From the NCBI GenBank assembly GCA_902781895.1, contig CACZLA010000013.1, positions 1 through 47,877 of the forward strand: DNA of 47,877 nucleotides, in the 5' to 3' direction. Shown one piece after another: positions 14,489 through 22,891 of the stretch (positions are counted from its first letter, which is position 1; each line of letters opens with the position of its first letter). The DNA comes from an uncultured Lachnospiraceae bacterium. Lineage in GTDB: Bacteria > Bacillota > Clostridia > Lachnospirales > Lachnospiraceae. The translations under genes were made by a program, and so were the position numbers. Below the pieces are notes generated by a model, which saw nothing but the letters and a program-made list of their open reading frames with translations, had not been told where the DNA came from and ran no database searches.

Positions 14489-15183
14489 TAGGTGTTTATG
14501 ATTATACAGTAATATTAACATATCTTTCACTGATTTCAGGTTCACTTGGAATTCTGATCTCGCTGCATGGTTACGGACATCCGTATATCGGAATCTTTTT
14601 CCTTCTGGCATGTGGACTCTGTGATGCATTTGACGGAAAGGTGGCAAGGACGAAGAAGAACAGGACAGAGCTTGAAAAGAGCTTTGGTGTTCAGGTGGAT
14701 TCTCTTGCCGATCTTGTTTGTTTTGGTGTTCTTCCGGCATGTATCGGAATGGCTATGCTGAGAACCAGTGAAAAATACAGCGATTCACCTATTATTAATG
14801 AGCTGACAAATAAAAGAGACTGGTACGTGGTTCTGCTCTTTATTGTGGCTGTTCTTTATGTTCTGGCTGCACTTATCAGACTGGCGTATTTTAATGCAAC
14901 AGAGGATGAAAGACAAAAGGAAGCTGCGAAAACCGGAAAGATGAGCTATACCGGACTTCCTGTTACATCAGCAGCACTTATATTCCCATTTGTGGTACTT
15001 CTTCATTTCTTTACCAAGGCTGATTTTTCCATAATCTATTTTGTCACTATGTTTGTTGTGGCTGTTCTTTTCCTCGGAAAGTTCAAGATAAAGAAGATAT
15101 CCGGAATGGGACTGTATCTGCTTGTGGGAGTCGGAGCTGTAGAATTTGTTCTGCTTCTTCTTAAGCTGTTTGTGTTCAAGTAA
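14485..15183 (+). CDS. pssA: CDP-diacylglycerol-serine O-phosphatidyltransferase
   Basis: The 232-residue membrane protein has the CDP-alcohol phosphatidyltransferase signature CDAFDGKVARTK...FGVQVDSLADLVCFG, with all four aspartates. The DSLADLV variant and segment layout fit type II (Bacillus-like) PssA. It makes phosphatidylserine from CDP-diacylglycerol and serine. The phosphatidylserine decarboxylase gene 48 bp downstream strongly supports the assignment over PgsA. It starts in an ATGA overlap with the flippase-like gene. Confidence 0.87.
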   Translation: MIGVYDYTVILTYLSLISGSLGILISLHGYGHPYIGIFFLLACGLCDAFDGKVARTKKNRTELEKSFGVQVDSLADLVCFGVLPACIGMAMLRTSEKYSDSPIINELTNKRDWYVVLLFIVAVLYVLAALIRLAYFNATEDERQKEAAKTGKMSYTGLPVTSAALIFPFVVLLHFFTKADFSIIYFVTMFVVAVLFLGKFKIKKISGMGLYLLVGVGAVEFVLLLLKLFVFK

Positions 15184-15231
15184 ATTTGATAAGCCGCTAT
15201 ATAGTGGCGACGGGATATAGGAGTATTCATA

Positions 15232-16068
15232 GTGAGTATGCTGGATTTTTTATACAATACAATCCCCGGCAGGATAATGCTTAAACCTCTTGCAAGCCGT
15301 AGCTTGTCAAAAGCTGTCGGCTGCATGATGGATAGAAGAGTGTCGAAGCTTTTTATCAGACCATTTGTTAAGAATAATAATATAGATATTTCTGATTATG
15401 ATCTGAGTGGTGTGAAAAGCTTTAACACTTTTTTTTATAGACCCATAAAAGAGGGAAAAAGGGTTTATTGTAAGGATGATGATGCTTTTGCTGCCCCCTG
15501 CGACGGTCTGCTGAAGGTTTATAAGATAAATGATGATACTGTTCTGGATGTAAAGCAGAGCAGCTTTACCATAGAGTCGCTGCTTCGTTCAAAGAATCTT
15601 GCAAAGCATTATAAGGACGGGCTCTGTCTGGTTTTCAGGCTTTGTGTGGATAACTATCATAGATACAGCTATGTGGAGTCCGGGGTAAAGAGCTGCAGTC
15701 GGTTTATTCCCGGAGTTCTTCATACGGTAAGACCTGTTGCTCTGGAAACGAGACCTGTATTTATTGAGAACTGCAGAGAGTTCTGTCTCATTAAAACCGG
15801 AAATATAGGAACGGTTGTACAGATGGAAGTCGGAGCGATGCTTGTAGGAAAGATAACCAATAATAAAAAGGGACCCGGGGAAGTGAACAGAGGTGCTGAA
15901 AAGGGTTACTTTGAATATGGGGGTTCTACCATTATTGTTCTGCTTCAGAAGGATAAGGTGGAAATGGATGAGAAAATCATCGAAGCTACTGAGAAAGGTA
16001 TAGAAACTCCTGTCAAAATGGGAGAGAAGATAGGTTCTGTAATAATATCTGAAAAAGGGGATAGGTAA
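15232..16068 (+). CDS. psd: Phosphatidylserine decarboxylase proenzyme
   Basis: The 278-residue protein is of usual length for the short bacterial class. The autocatalytic cleavage site is GGST in FEYGGSTIIVLL near residue 225, which yields the pyruvoyl group. Also present are DNYHRYSY and LHTVRP with the conserved histidines, and an early SFNTFFYRPIKEG block. It converts phosphatidylserine to phosphatidylethanolamine at the inner membrane face. GTG 15232 is chosen because TAGGAG lies eight bases upstream; ATG 15238 is further away. With pssA it forms a complete phosphatidylethanolamine branch. Confidence 0.92.
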   Translation: MSMLDFLYNTIPGRIMLKPLASRSLSKAVGCMMDRRVSKLFIRPFVKNNNIDISDYDLSGVKSFNTFFYRPIKEGKRVYCKDDDAFAAPCDGLLKVYKINDDTVLDVKQSSFTIESLLRSKNLAKHYKDGLCLVFRLCVDNYHRYSYVESGVKSCSRFIPGVLHTVRPVALETRPVFIENCREFCLIKTGNIGTVVQMEVGAMLVGKITNNKKGPGEVNRGAEKGYFEYGGSTIIVLLQKDKVEMDEKIIEATEKGIETPVKMGEKIGSVIISEKGDR

Positions 16069-16070
16069 AT

Positions 16071-18521
16071 ATGTCAAACAGTATACAAGGCTTCTTTTTC
16101 GAAAGAGTGAGAAGCTCTTCAAATGACAGAAAAGAACTGGTAATCCAGGGATATGCAATAGATGGTCTTTTCAACGGACTGAAACCTCGTGCGGCAATAG
16201 TTGTGGGAGGAAGAACAGTTAAGACTCTGAAATGCCGTGTTGAGGCTGAAAAGCTTCCTCCGATAAAGATGAGAAGAAGACACGGCGACACCATTTCCTA
16301 CATGGGTTTTGTTTATGTGGAAATGGAGGATATATCTGAGGAAACATTAAAACAATACGGATATAATGCCGGATTTGTTGTTGTGTTTGAGAATCAGCAG
16401 AAGGATAGATTTATTATATACAGAAATAATCTTGGTAAGGTTTACAGGATATTAAGGGAATACAACTTTAATATAGATCTCTCGTATGTTGAAGATGGTC
16501 ATACCATAATCAAAGGATGGTATGCAGGTGGCGGTAATACAAAATTAAAGCTCAGTGACGAAAACCAGACACAGCTGGAATATGATATTAAGTATCTTGT
16601 GCGTGATGACGTTATTATGGAATATCCGGAATGCTCAGATGATCTGAGACCCGGTTTTGAAATGAAACTGAACGGAGAGTATAAAAAACTCAGATTTGCT
16701 ATCTCTGATGGCAATAAAAAGGGTGCTAAGATAGTTAAGCCCGGAAAGTCGGATGATGAAAACTCCAAAATGAACGTTCTTTCCAGGTACTCCGAAAAGG
16801 TTGCGAGAAATCTTAAGAATTACGGTGTCAGAGAGACTGTTTCAAAGATACGTGTAAGGATGTCACCCTCATATGTTAATCTGAACAGACATTATGAGAA
16901 GTGGTTGAAGAGTATATCACCCGGAACGTCGGAGCTTCAGATACAGAGAGCGTCGCAGAAAACCTTTGCTTATAGACCGTTCTTCAGTATCCTGGTTCCG
17001 CTTTATGAAACGGATGAGAAATTCCTTGATGAGCTTATCAGATCAGTTCAGGCACAGACCTATAACAGATGGGAACTGTGTTTCTCAGATGGAAGCAAGA
17101 GTCCTGACAGACTCAGAAATATTATTGATAAATATGATGATAAAAGGATAAGATATACGGCGGAGCTGCCGGGACCGCTGGGAATATCCTCAAATACAAA
17201 TCAGGCATTTTCAATAGCCAGAGGTGAGTTTATTGTTCTGGGGGATCATGACGATCTGATATCTCCGGATGCACTCTTTGAATGTGTAAGGGCTATGAAT
17301 AATCATATAACGGAGAATGGATTTGACACAGAGCTTGATGTTATATATACAGATGAGGATAAGACAAACAGTAACGCCAAGAAAAGATTTGAGCCGAATA
17401 TCAAGCCGGATTTCAATGTAGAATATCTGGAGAGCTGCAATTATATAACTCATATGTTTGTGGTACGAAAGACTCTTGTTGATGAAGTCGGACTGTTTGA
17501 TGACACATATAATGGTGCCCAGGATTATGATTTCATCCTCAGATGTACGGAGAAAGCACGAAAGATTCATCATATTACAAAGATAGTTTACAGCTGGAGA
17601 ATAAATGATACTTCTACGGCCGGAAATCCCGAAGCAAAGATGTATGCTTACGACGCAGGTGTTAAGGCATTGCAGGCACATTATGACAGAGTCGGAATAA
17701 AGGCCAAGGCACAGATAGGGGATCATCTTGGTTACTACAGTACGGAGTATGAGCTTCCTGAGGATACATTTACCTATATAGTTGTTTCTGATGCGGATGA
17801 GGAAGAGAAATATAAGACTACGATAGATTCCATAAAAGCCAAGTCGAATTATCAGAACATAGATTTTATACGTACCAGAGCCGGCGGAAATCCTTCTCTT
17901 TCAAGACAGCTGAATAAAGCCATGGAAAACATCAGAAAAGATGTAAGGTCAAAGGGACTGGAGGCTGAGAAGGTTTATGTATGCTTTATTGAAGCCGGAA
18001 TAACCATGATGGGTGAAAATGGTATATCCGGAATGATAGGATATCTTGCCAACAGACCGGAGGCGGGAGCTATCGGCGGAAAGATGTATGCAGTGGGCGG
18101 AAGCCTGAATCATGCAGGAGTCATACTGAACATGGGCGAGCTGGAGGGCTGGATGTTTATGCGCCACAGCAAGTATGATGACAAGTATTTTAACTACTGT
18201 GCATACTCGGCCCTCAGAAGAGGAATCGTGCTTTTCAGACTTACGGATCTGAATAAATACGGCGAATTCCCGATGAAATATTCCGGAGAACATGCTATAG
18301 TTGATTATACCTACAGGATGACTCTTGATGGAAAAAGATGCATATATGACGCAAATGCCGAGTTTCAGTTGAAGCCCCAGCGCGGAAAGGATGCAGATAC
18401 ATGCTTTGAGAGTATCAATTCAAAGCTTAAGGAGTTTGGTATGTTCCTTAAGGAGCATACGGAAGTTATCGATAACGGTGATGTTTATTATGGTAATTCC
18501 ATAAGAAAGATTGAAGAATAA
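16071..18521 (+). CDS. Large family 2 glycosyltransferase (multidomain)
   Basis: The 816-residue protein has an N-terminal domain of about 290 residues without a known motif. A GT-A domain follows at about 302-530: [40 protein letters not shown] with the metal-binding acidic cluster, DVIYTDEDK and [13 protein letters not shown]-terminal part (560-816) resembles a reduced second GT domain ending in [19 protein letters not shown]. Such proteins extend rhamnan-like or O-antigen-like cell-surface chains in the cytoplasm. It starts two bases after psd and is followed after 14 bp by rfbA, which fits a dTDP-sugar acceptor or donor pathway. The exact linkage is unknown. Confidence 0.85.
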   Translation: MSNSIQGFFFERVRSSSNDRKELVIQGYAIDGLFNGLKPRAAIVVGGRTVKTLKCRVEAEKLPPIKMRRRHGDTISYMGFVYVEMEDISEETLKQYGYNAGFVVVFENQQKDRFIIYRNNLGKVYRILREYNFNIDLSYVEDGHTIIKGWYAGGGNTKLKLSDENQTQLEYDIKYLVRDDVIMEYPECSDDLRPGFEMKLNGEYKKLRFAISDGNKKGAKIVKPGKSDDENSKMNVLSRYSEKVARNLKNYGVRETVSKIRVRMSPSYVNLNRHYEKWLKSISPGTSELQIQRASQKTFAYRPFFSILVPLYETDEKFLDELIRSVQAQTYNRWELCFSDGSKSPDRLRNIIDKYDDKRIRYTAELPGPLGISSNTNQAFSIARGEFIVLGDHDDLISPDALFECVRAMNNHITENGFDTELDVIYTDEDKTNSNAKKRFEPNIKPDFNVEYLESCNYITHMFVVRKTLVDEVGLFDDTYNGAQDYDFILRCTEKARKIHHITKIVYSWRINDTSTAGNPEAKMYAYDAGVKALQAHYDRVGIKAKAQIGDHLGYYSTEYELPEDTFTYIVVSDADEEEKYKTTIDSIKAKSNYQNIDFIRTRAGGNPSLSRQLNKAMENIRKDVRSKGLEAEKVYVCFIEAGITMMGENGISGMIGYLANRPEAGAIGGKMYAVGGSLNHAGVILNMGELEGWMFMRHSKYDDKYFNYCAYSALRRGIVLFRLTDLNKYGEFPMKYSGEHAIVDYTYRMTLDGKRCIYDANAEFQLKPQRGKDADTCFESINSKLKEFGMFLKEHTEVIDNGDVYYGNSIRKIEE

Positions 18522-18535
18522 AGGAGATTAAAGAT

Positions 18536-19405
18536 ATGAAGGGTATTATTTTAGCAGGGGGTTCCGGAACCAGACTTTATCCGCTTACAAAGGCTGTTTC
18601 AAAACAGATGATGCCGGTTTATGACAAGCCGATGATATATTATCCGCTTTCCACACTTATGCTGGCAGGTATAAGAGAGGTACTCATCATCTCCACACCA
18701 AGAGATCTTCCGGCATTCAAAGAACTGTTTGGTTCGGGAGAACAGCTGGGAATGGAGTTCAGCTATGCTGTTCAGGAAACACCAAGAGGACTTGCGGATG
18801 CATTTATCATAGGAGCGGATTTTATCGGTGATGACAGGGTGGCACTTGTGCTGGGAGATAATATTTTCTATGGACAGAGCTTTTCAAAGGTACTTAAAGC
18901 TGCTGCAGAGAGAGAAAAGGGCGCAACCATATTCGGATACTATGTAAAGGATCCGAGAGAGTACGGAGTTGTTGAGTTTGATGAAAACGGAAAAGCACTT
19001 TCAATAGAGGAGAAACCTGAGAAACCGAAGTCAAATTATGCAGTGCCGGGGCTTTATTTCTATGATAATGATGTTGTGGAAATAGCAAAGAATGTTAAGC
19101 CTTCCGCAAGAGGGGAGATTGAGATCACTTCAATCAATAATGAATATTTAAACCGAGGAACTCTGATGGTGGAAACTCTGGGACGTGGTTTTGCATGGCT
19201 CGATACCGGAAACCATGATATGCTTCTTGATGCAGCTGATTTTGTTGCGGCATTTCAGAAGAGACAGGGTATGTATATATCATGTATAGAGGAGATAGCT
19301 TACAGAAGAGGATTTATTGACAGGGAGCAGTTACTGAAGCTTGCCGAACCTCTTATGAAGACTCATTATGGTCAATATCTGACGGATGTTGCAAACGGTC
19401 TTTAA
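18536..19405 (+). CDS. rfbA: Glucose-1-phosphate thymidylyltransferase
   Basis: The 289-residue enzyme has the nucleotidyltransferase start [20 protein letters not shown], followed by [29 protein letters not shown]-type aspartate motif and [13 protein letters not shown]. Its length and motifs are those of short-form RmlA/RfbA. It makes dTDP-glucose from dTTP and glucose-1-phosphate, the first step of dTDP-rhamnose synthesis. AAAGGAG precedes the ATG. rfbB is encoded 9 kb downstream; rfbC and rfbD are not in the window. Confidence 0.95.
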   Translation: MKGIILAGGSGTRLYPLTKAVSKQMMPVYDKPMIYYPLSTLMLAGIREVLIISTPRDLPAFKELFGSGEQLGMEFSYAVQETPRGLADAFIIGADFIGDDRVALVLGDNIFYGQSFSKVLKAAAEREKGATIFGYYVKDPREYGVVEFDENGKALSIEEKPEKPKSNYAVPGLYFYDNDVVEIAKNVKPSARGEIEITSINNEYLNRGTLMVETLGRGFAWLDTGNHDMLLDAADFVAAFQKRQGMYISCIEEIAYRRGFIDREQLLKLAEPLMKTHYGQYLTDVANGL

Positions 19406-19465
19406 AAAAATATGAATTAGGCCGAAATTTAACAAAAATGTGATTAAAATGTAATAGTTTTGTAA

Positions 19466-19501
19466 TATAACGGGTTGACATAAAAGTGTCAACCCGTTAT
19501 A
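19466..19501 (+). terminator. Long perfect hairpin, terminator overlapping a promoter
   Basis: TAACGGGTTGACA and its exact complement TGTCAACCCGTTA flank TAAAAG, and two more A-T pairs extend the stem to 15 bp. It follows rfbA by 60 bp and has a modest T-rich tail, so it can terminate rfbA transcripts. The same bases carry a promoter (see 19475). Confidence 0.6.
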
Positions 19502-19503
19502 CT
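19475..19503 (+). promoter_or_regulatory. Promoter for the autolysin gene inside the hairpin
   Basis: TTGACA at 19475-19480 and TATACT at 19498-19503 are 17 bp apart. The -35 box lies in the left arm of the inverted repeat and the -10 begins in the right arm. The predicted start near 19510 leaves a leader of about 73 nt before ATG 19583. Confidence 0.65.
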
Positions 19504-19582
19504 TATGTACATCTTTATTTTAGAGTAATGAATTTATATAGATAAACAGATATTTATCTTAATGGATGAAAGGAAGTATCTT

Positions 19583-22552
19583 ATGTTTATAAGAACAGGA
19601 AAGAGAAAAGTTATTGCACTGATATTATGTATACTGATGGTGGTATCAGTATGTGCGGTTAACAGTCCTTTGAAATCATTTGCAGAAGGGAATGTTGAAG
19701 ATGGCTTTGCTACGGCATCGGATGCTGAAGTTGATGAAGCGGAAAATGTTCAGGAGAGTGTGTATAAAGCATCCGGACTGAATGTTAATTTTGCTGTTGT
19801 AGAACAGTCAAGATTTGATACGCCGGCAAAGGATAAATATATTGTAATAGATCTGGGTGACGGAAGTGAGGGAATAAGTAACGCACAGGCTGTTATATTT
19901 AACAGGACTTCCGGAACTGAGATGGTTGTCGATGCTGATAAAATAGTCGGTTCATCGATGCTTTTCTGTGTGTCTTTCCCTGATGCTTCTTACAAGGGAA
20001 GCTATGTTGTAGACAGTGTAAGATATGAGGCAGGCGGAGAATACTACGAGAAGAGTCTGAGTGATGATGGCCTGGCTCCTGAGTTTGGTGTAAATACAGA
20101 TGCAAATACCGATCCTTCCGGCTGGTTATATGAGGGAGAGGATCCTGAGGTAGTCGGTGCGGAACTTCAAAATCAGGTAGTTGATATTTCAGATGATTTC
20201 AGTAATGCAAATGTTATCGGAGTAGATGTCAGCACCTCAAAGAATAAAGACAGTAACACTCTGGTATTTTCTACTGCCCCGGAAAATGTTGTAATAGTTC
20301 TCGATCCGGGACACGGAGCCAGTGATACAGGAGCATGTTATACCTGGAATGGTGTGGTTTATTGTGAAAGAGATATAAATCAGACTATTGCAAATGCATG
20401 TAAGGCTGAGCTTGAGAAGTACAGTAATGTTACGGTTTATCTTACAAGAGAAAGTACAACTGAAGCATTTCACGGCAGTACCGGAGATGACCTGAAGTGG
20501 AGATGTGATTATGCTCATGAAATGGGAGCAGATCTGTTCGTAAGTCTTCACTGTAATTCTTCTGCAAGTGCAAACTCCAGAAAAGGAGCAGAGGTTTATG
20601 TTCCGAACTCAAGCTATAGTGCACAGGCTTATAATGTAGGAAAAACTGTAGGAGCAGCCATAGGAGCTAAGCTTGCATCCCTGGGAATATCCAATGGTAC
20701 AACATACACAAGAAGCTCGGAAAACGGAACAAGATATGATGATGGTTCCATAGCTGATTACTATGCAGTAATAAGACATTGTAAAAAATACGGAATTCCG
20801 GGAATGATAGTTGAGCATGGCTATATAAATAACTCAAGTGATTGTATCAATTTCTTCGAAACAAATGAAAAGATAAAACAGCTTGGAATAGCAGATGCTC
20901 AGGCAATCGCTGCAAATATCGGTCTTCTTGAAGAAAACAGAGTTGCAGGAGACAGCAGCTCAACAGGCTGGAGAAAGAGCGGAACTAACTGGGCATATTA
21001 TGTAGATGGTACGGTTTGTACAGGATTCTTTAAGGTTAATGGATATTACTATTATGCAAAGAGTAACGGATTTATAGTTACAGACTGGCAGCTGATAAAC
21101 GGAAGCTGGTACTACTTTGATAAAAGCGGTGTTATGATCAGTTCCACCTGGATGAAGAATAAGTCCGATCAGTGGATATATCTTCTCGAAGACGGAAAGA
21201 TGGCTATCGGATTTAAGACTATAGGAAATACATCTTATTATTTCAACAATGACGGTGCAATGCAGACGGGCTGGATGCAGATTAAGGATAAATGGTACTA
21301 TGCAGACAGTTCCGGAGCGTTATATAAGAACAGATGGCTGAAGAGCGGTGGCTACTGGTACTTTTTTGACGGAAACTGTGAAATGGTTTCCGGATGGGCA
21401 AAGGACGGAGGAGTCTACTACTATATGGCTGCAGGCGGACAGATGCAGTCCGGCTGGATTCAGGAAGGAAACTCATGGTACTATGCTGATTCTTCAGGTG
21501 CCATATACCAGAACAGGTGGATGAAGAGTTCAAAGGGATACTGGTATTACTTTGACGATAGCTGCAGAATGGCTGACGGCTGGACAAGCTCAGGCGGAGT
21601 GACATACTGTATGGCAGCAAGCGGAGAAATGCAGACCGGCTGGATCAATAAGGATGGAGCATGGTATTATGCTGATGATTCCGGAGCAGTAAGCAAGAAC
21701 GCATGGCTGAAGAGCAATAAAGGCTACTGGTACTATTTTAATGATAAATGTAAGATGGTAACAGGCTGGGCGAAGATAGGTAATGTTAATTACTACATGG
21801 CAGCAAGCGGAGAAATGCAGACCGACTGGTTCAAAATAGGAAACAACTGGTGTTATGCCACAAATGATGGTGAGGCATATAAGAGTAGATGGCTTGAAGA
21901 CGGAAGTAAGTGGTACTATTTTGACGAAGAAGGCTTAATGGTCACAAGCCAGAGAGTAATAGATGAAACAGTTTACTATTTCAACTCTGCCGGTGAAATG
22001 ACAGGCTCCAAGAGTACAAAGGATGTGGACCTTTATAAGATAATGGGAACCTCAGATTATAAGGCTGATCAGTTTGTTGCACGCTTCAATAAAGAGGGAA
22101 TGACTTATCCGGCTGAAGCACTTGGAGCAGGCGGAGCAAAGGATATAAATACATTCTGCAAGATAATTGTAGAAGAGGCTACTACTGAAGGAGTAAAGCC
22201 AGAGGTTGTATTTTCACAGATCATGGTTGAGACCGGATGGCTTCAGTTTGGCGGAGATGTAGCTGTAACTCAGTTCAATTTCTGCGGTCTTGGTGCAACA
22301 GGTGGTGTGTCGGGAGAAAGCTATGCTACCGTAAGAACAGGAATACGTGCTCAGGTTCAGCATCTGAAGGGCTATGCCACTAAGGATGCCCTTAAGAATA
22401 ATTGTGTTGATAACAGGTATCAGTATATTGATAAGGGATGTGCTCCTTATGTTGAATATCTGGGACAGAATGAAAATCCGAGCAAAAAGGGCTGGGCAAC
22501 TGCAAAGGACTACGGATATAGTATTCTGAATATATTATATTCAATAAAATAG
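19583..22552 (+). CDS. Secreted autolysin: amidase_3, wall-binding repeats, glucosaminidase
   Basis: The 989-residue preprotein starts with a signal peptide (KRKVIALILCILMVVSVCAV, cleavage near SFA-EG). An N-acetylmuramoyl-L-alanine amidase domain at about 235-450 carries zinc ligands in LDPGHG, the E of CERDIN, SLHCNS, and the catalytic Glu of VEHGY. About sixteen choline-binding-type repeats of about 20 residues (W-YY-D-G) span 455-810. A C-terminal N-acetylglucosaminidase domain (815-989) contains VVFSQIMVETGWLQFGG and FNFCGLGATGG. It cuts peptidoglycan at both stem-peptide and glycan bonds. ATG 19583 follows AGGAAG; ATG 19562 has no ribosome binding site. Confidence 0.92.
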   Translation: MFIRTGKRKVIALILCILMVVSVCAVNSPLKSFAEGNVEDGFATASDAEVDEAENVQESVYKASGLNVNFAVVEQSRFDTPAKDKYIVIDLGDGSEGISNAQAVIFNRTSGTEMVVDADKIVGSSMLFCVSFPDASYKGSYVVDSVRYEAGGEYYEKSLSDDGLAPEFGVNTDANTDPSGWLYEGEDPEVVGAELQNQVVDISDDFSNANVIGVDVSTSKNKDSNTLVFSTAPENVVIVLDPGHGASDTGACYTWNGVVYCERDINQTIANACKAELEKYSNVTVYLTRESTTEAFHGSTGDDLKWRCDYAHEMGADLFVSLHCNSSASANSRKGAEVYVPNSSYSAQAYNVGKTVGAAIGAKLASLGISNGTTYTRSSENGTRYDDGSIADYYAVIRHCKKYGIPGMIVEHGYINNSSDCINFFETNEKIKQLGIADAQAIAANIGLLEENRVAGDSSSTGWRKSGTNWAYYVDGTVCTGFFKVNGYYYYAKSNGFIVTDWQLINGSWYYFDKSGVMISSTWMKNKSDQWIYLLEDGKMAIGFKTIGNTSYYFNNDGAMQTGWMQIKDKWYYADSSGALYKNRWLKSGGYWYFFDGNCEMVSGWAKDGGVYYYMAAGGQMQSGWIQEGNSWYYADSSGAIYQNRWMKSSKGYWYYFDDSCRMADGWTSSGGVTYCMAASGEMQTGWINKDGAWYYADDSGAVSKNAWLKSNKGYWYYFNDKCKMVTGWAKIGNVNYYMAASGEMQTDWFKIGNNWCYATNDGEAYKSRWLEDGSKWYYFDEEGLMVTSQRVIDETVYYFNSAGEMTGSKSTKDVDLYKIMGTSDYKADQFVARFNKEGMTYPAEALGAGGAKDINTFCKIIVEEATTEGVKPEVVFSQIMVETGWLQFGGDVAVTQFNFCGLGATGGVSGESYATVRTGIRAQVQHLKGYATKDALKNNCVDNRYQYIDKGCAPYVEYLGQNENPSKKGWATAKDYGYSILNILYSIK
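21250..21860 (+). repeat. Tandem coding repeats in the wall-binding region
   Basis: A higher-order unit of about 186 bp (62 codons, three wall-binding motifs) recurs with near-identical DNA; for example ATGGCAGCAAGCGGAGAAAT occurs at 21611 and again at 21797. The similarity at DNA level points to recent duplication or gene conversion and makes this region prone to length variation. Confidence 0.75.
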
Positions 22553-22581
22553 TTGATATATTTGTTTGAATAATATATAAT
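22553..22581 (+). promoter_or_regulatory. Promoter of the T-box/aspS operon
   Basis: TTGATA at 22553-22558 and TATAAT at 22576-22581 have 17-bp spacing. The -35 box starts right after the autolysin stop codon. Transcription should start near 22588, at the 5' end of the T-box leader. Confidence 0.8.
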
Positions 22582-22587
22582 GCCGTG

Positions 22588-22820
22588 AAGGAAACGAAAT
22601 CCGGGCGAAGGACTATCACAGGGAGCGGCGGCCACAGACTGAGAGCTGCACGTGGGTCAGATGCACAGGGCATATCCCCAGGTTTTGAACACTCCTGAGT
22701 AAAATAACTTTATAAATCAATAAGGCATTTCGTATGAAATGTAAATGCGGGTGGTACCGCGGTTGATCCTTAAAAGGAATTAGTCGCCCCGAGGTGTAAT
22801 AATTACGCCTCGGGGTTTTT
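22588..22820 (+). promoter_or_regulatory. T-box riboswitch leader
   Basis: The leader contains the invariant T-box GCGGGTGGTACCGCGG at 22747-22762, which pairs with the uncharged tRNA 3' end, preceded by a structured stem I region with GAGAGCTGC. A terminator follows. The T-box sequence is unmistakable. The specifier codon is less certain: an AAC at 22688-22690 near the 3' side of stem I would mean tRNA(Asn), which fits an AspRS/GatCAB operon making Asn-tRNA. A GAC specifier (tRNA-Asp) is the alternative. Confidence 0.93.
22787..22820 (+). terminator. T-box regulated terminator
   Basis: CCCCGAGG...GT pairs with AC..CCTCGGGG and is followed by five T. In the T-box mechanism this hairpin forms when the tRNA is charged and stops transcription before aspS-gatC. 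Confidence 0.9.
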
Positions 22821-22891
22821 AAATGTCATCCCGAGGGTCCGGCGAGGGTCCGGAGTTAAGGGAGCTTATAAATATTAAAAGAGGAAAAGAC

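Noticed and set aside
15184-15231. Small hairpin CCGCTA/TAGTGG between pssA and psd
   Set aside because: It is a short stem without a T-run in a 48-bp gap. It is unlikely to be a terminator inside an obvious operon.
15589-16158. Minus-strand 189-codon frame opposite psd
   Set aside because: It is antisense to the conserved psd motifs and shows no protein family features.
21000-22000. CRISPR-like periodic repeats
   Set aside because: The periodicity is in frame within the autolysin and reflects wall-binding protein repeats with varying spacers inside a coding sequence.
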